Position numbers and translations under genes: made by a program
Source of the DNA: Propionibacteriales bacterium
GTDB lineage: Bacteria > Actinomycetota > Actinomycetes > Propionibacteriales > Propionibacteriaceae
Length of the DNA stretch: 6,288 nt
Assembly (NCBI GenBank): GCA_030453285.1
Contig: JAKDKP010000148.1
Coordinates: 1-6,288, forward strand
Reading direction: 5' to 3'
Part shown: positions 6,270 to 6,288 of the stretch, one piece after another
Layout: every line of letters begins with the position of its first letter
Position numbering within the stretch: position 1 is the stretch's first letter
Notes under the pieces: generated by a model
Told to the model about the DNA's origin: nothing
The model's input: the letters and a program-made list of their open reading frames with translations, nothing else
Database searches by the model: none

Positions 6270-6288
6270 GACGCATCCAAGGTGTGCC

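Overview
The window is GC-rich throughout with strong G/C bias at codon third positions. It carries promoter architectures of the leaderless type, and its proteins look actinobacterial (a short FUSC/aromatic-acid exporter-like membrane protein, a ThuA-like protein, a 964-residue LacZ and an ArsR regulator of the common actinobacterial type). I infer a high-GC Gram-positive bacterium, possibly of the Propionibacteriaceae or a relative. The lineage is an inference, not something the sequence proves.

Layout from left to right: (1) the 5' end of an ArsR-family repressor gene on the minus strand, running off the left edge, with an unusually clear promoter in which a perfect inverted repeat fills the -35/-10 spacer and no leader separates the promoter from the ATG; (2) a minus-strand gene for a multi-pass FUSC/aromatic-acid-exporter-like membrane protein; (3) a 94-bp divergent intergenic region with a perfect 7-2-7 palindrome; (4) a plus-strand, translationally coupled two-gene unit encoding a ThuA-like protein and a Gfo/Idh/MocA-family NAD(P)-dependent sugar oxidoreductase; (5) a 58-bp convergent intergenic region with a strong GC hairpin; (6) a minus-strand lacZ-type family 2 beta-galactosidase filling the right half, whose start lies just inside the right edge. 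No stretch over 300 bases is without a gene, and I saw no RNA gene, mobile element, CRISPR array or tandem repeat.

Functionally, the central and right parts are a carbohydrate-utilisation locus. The ThuA plus Gfo/Idh/MocA pair matches the thuA-thuB arrangement known from rhizobia and Agrobacterium, where the pair assimilates disaccharides through 3-keto derivatives. A beta-galactosidase lies convergent to it. Whether the two work on the same glycoside cannot be decided here, because transporter and regulator genes lie outside the window or are absent. The left part (exporter-like protein and ArsR regulator) looks functionally separate. Everything is built from known families; I found no convincing undescribed system. 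The most rewarding observations are regulatory: the operator-in-promoter of the arsR-type gene and the palindrome between the divergent genes.
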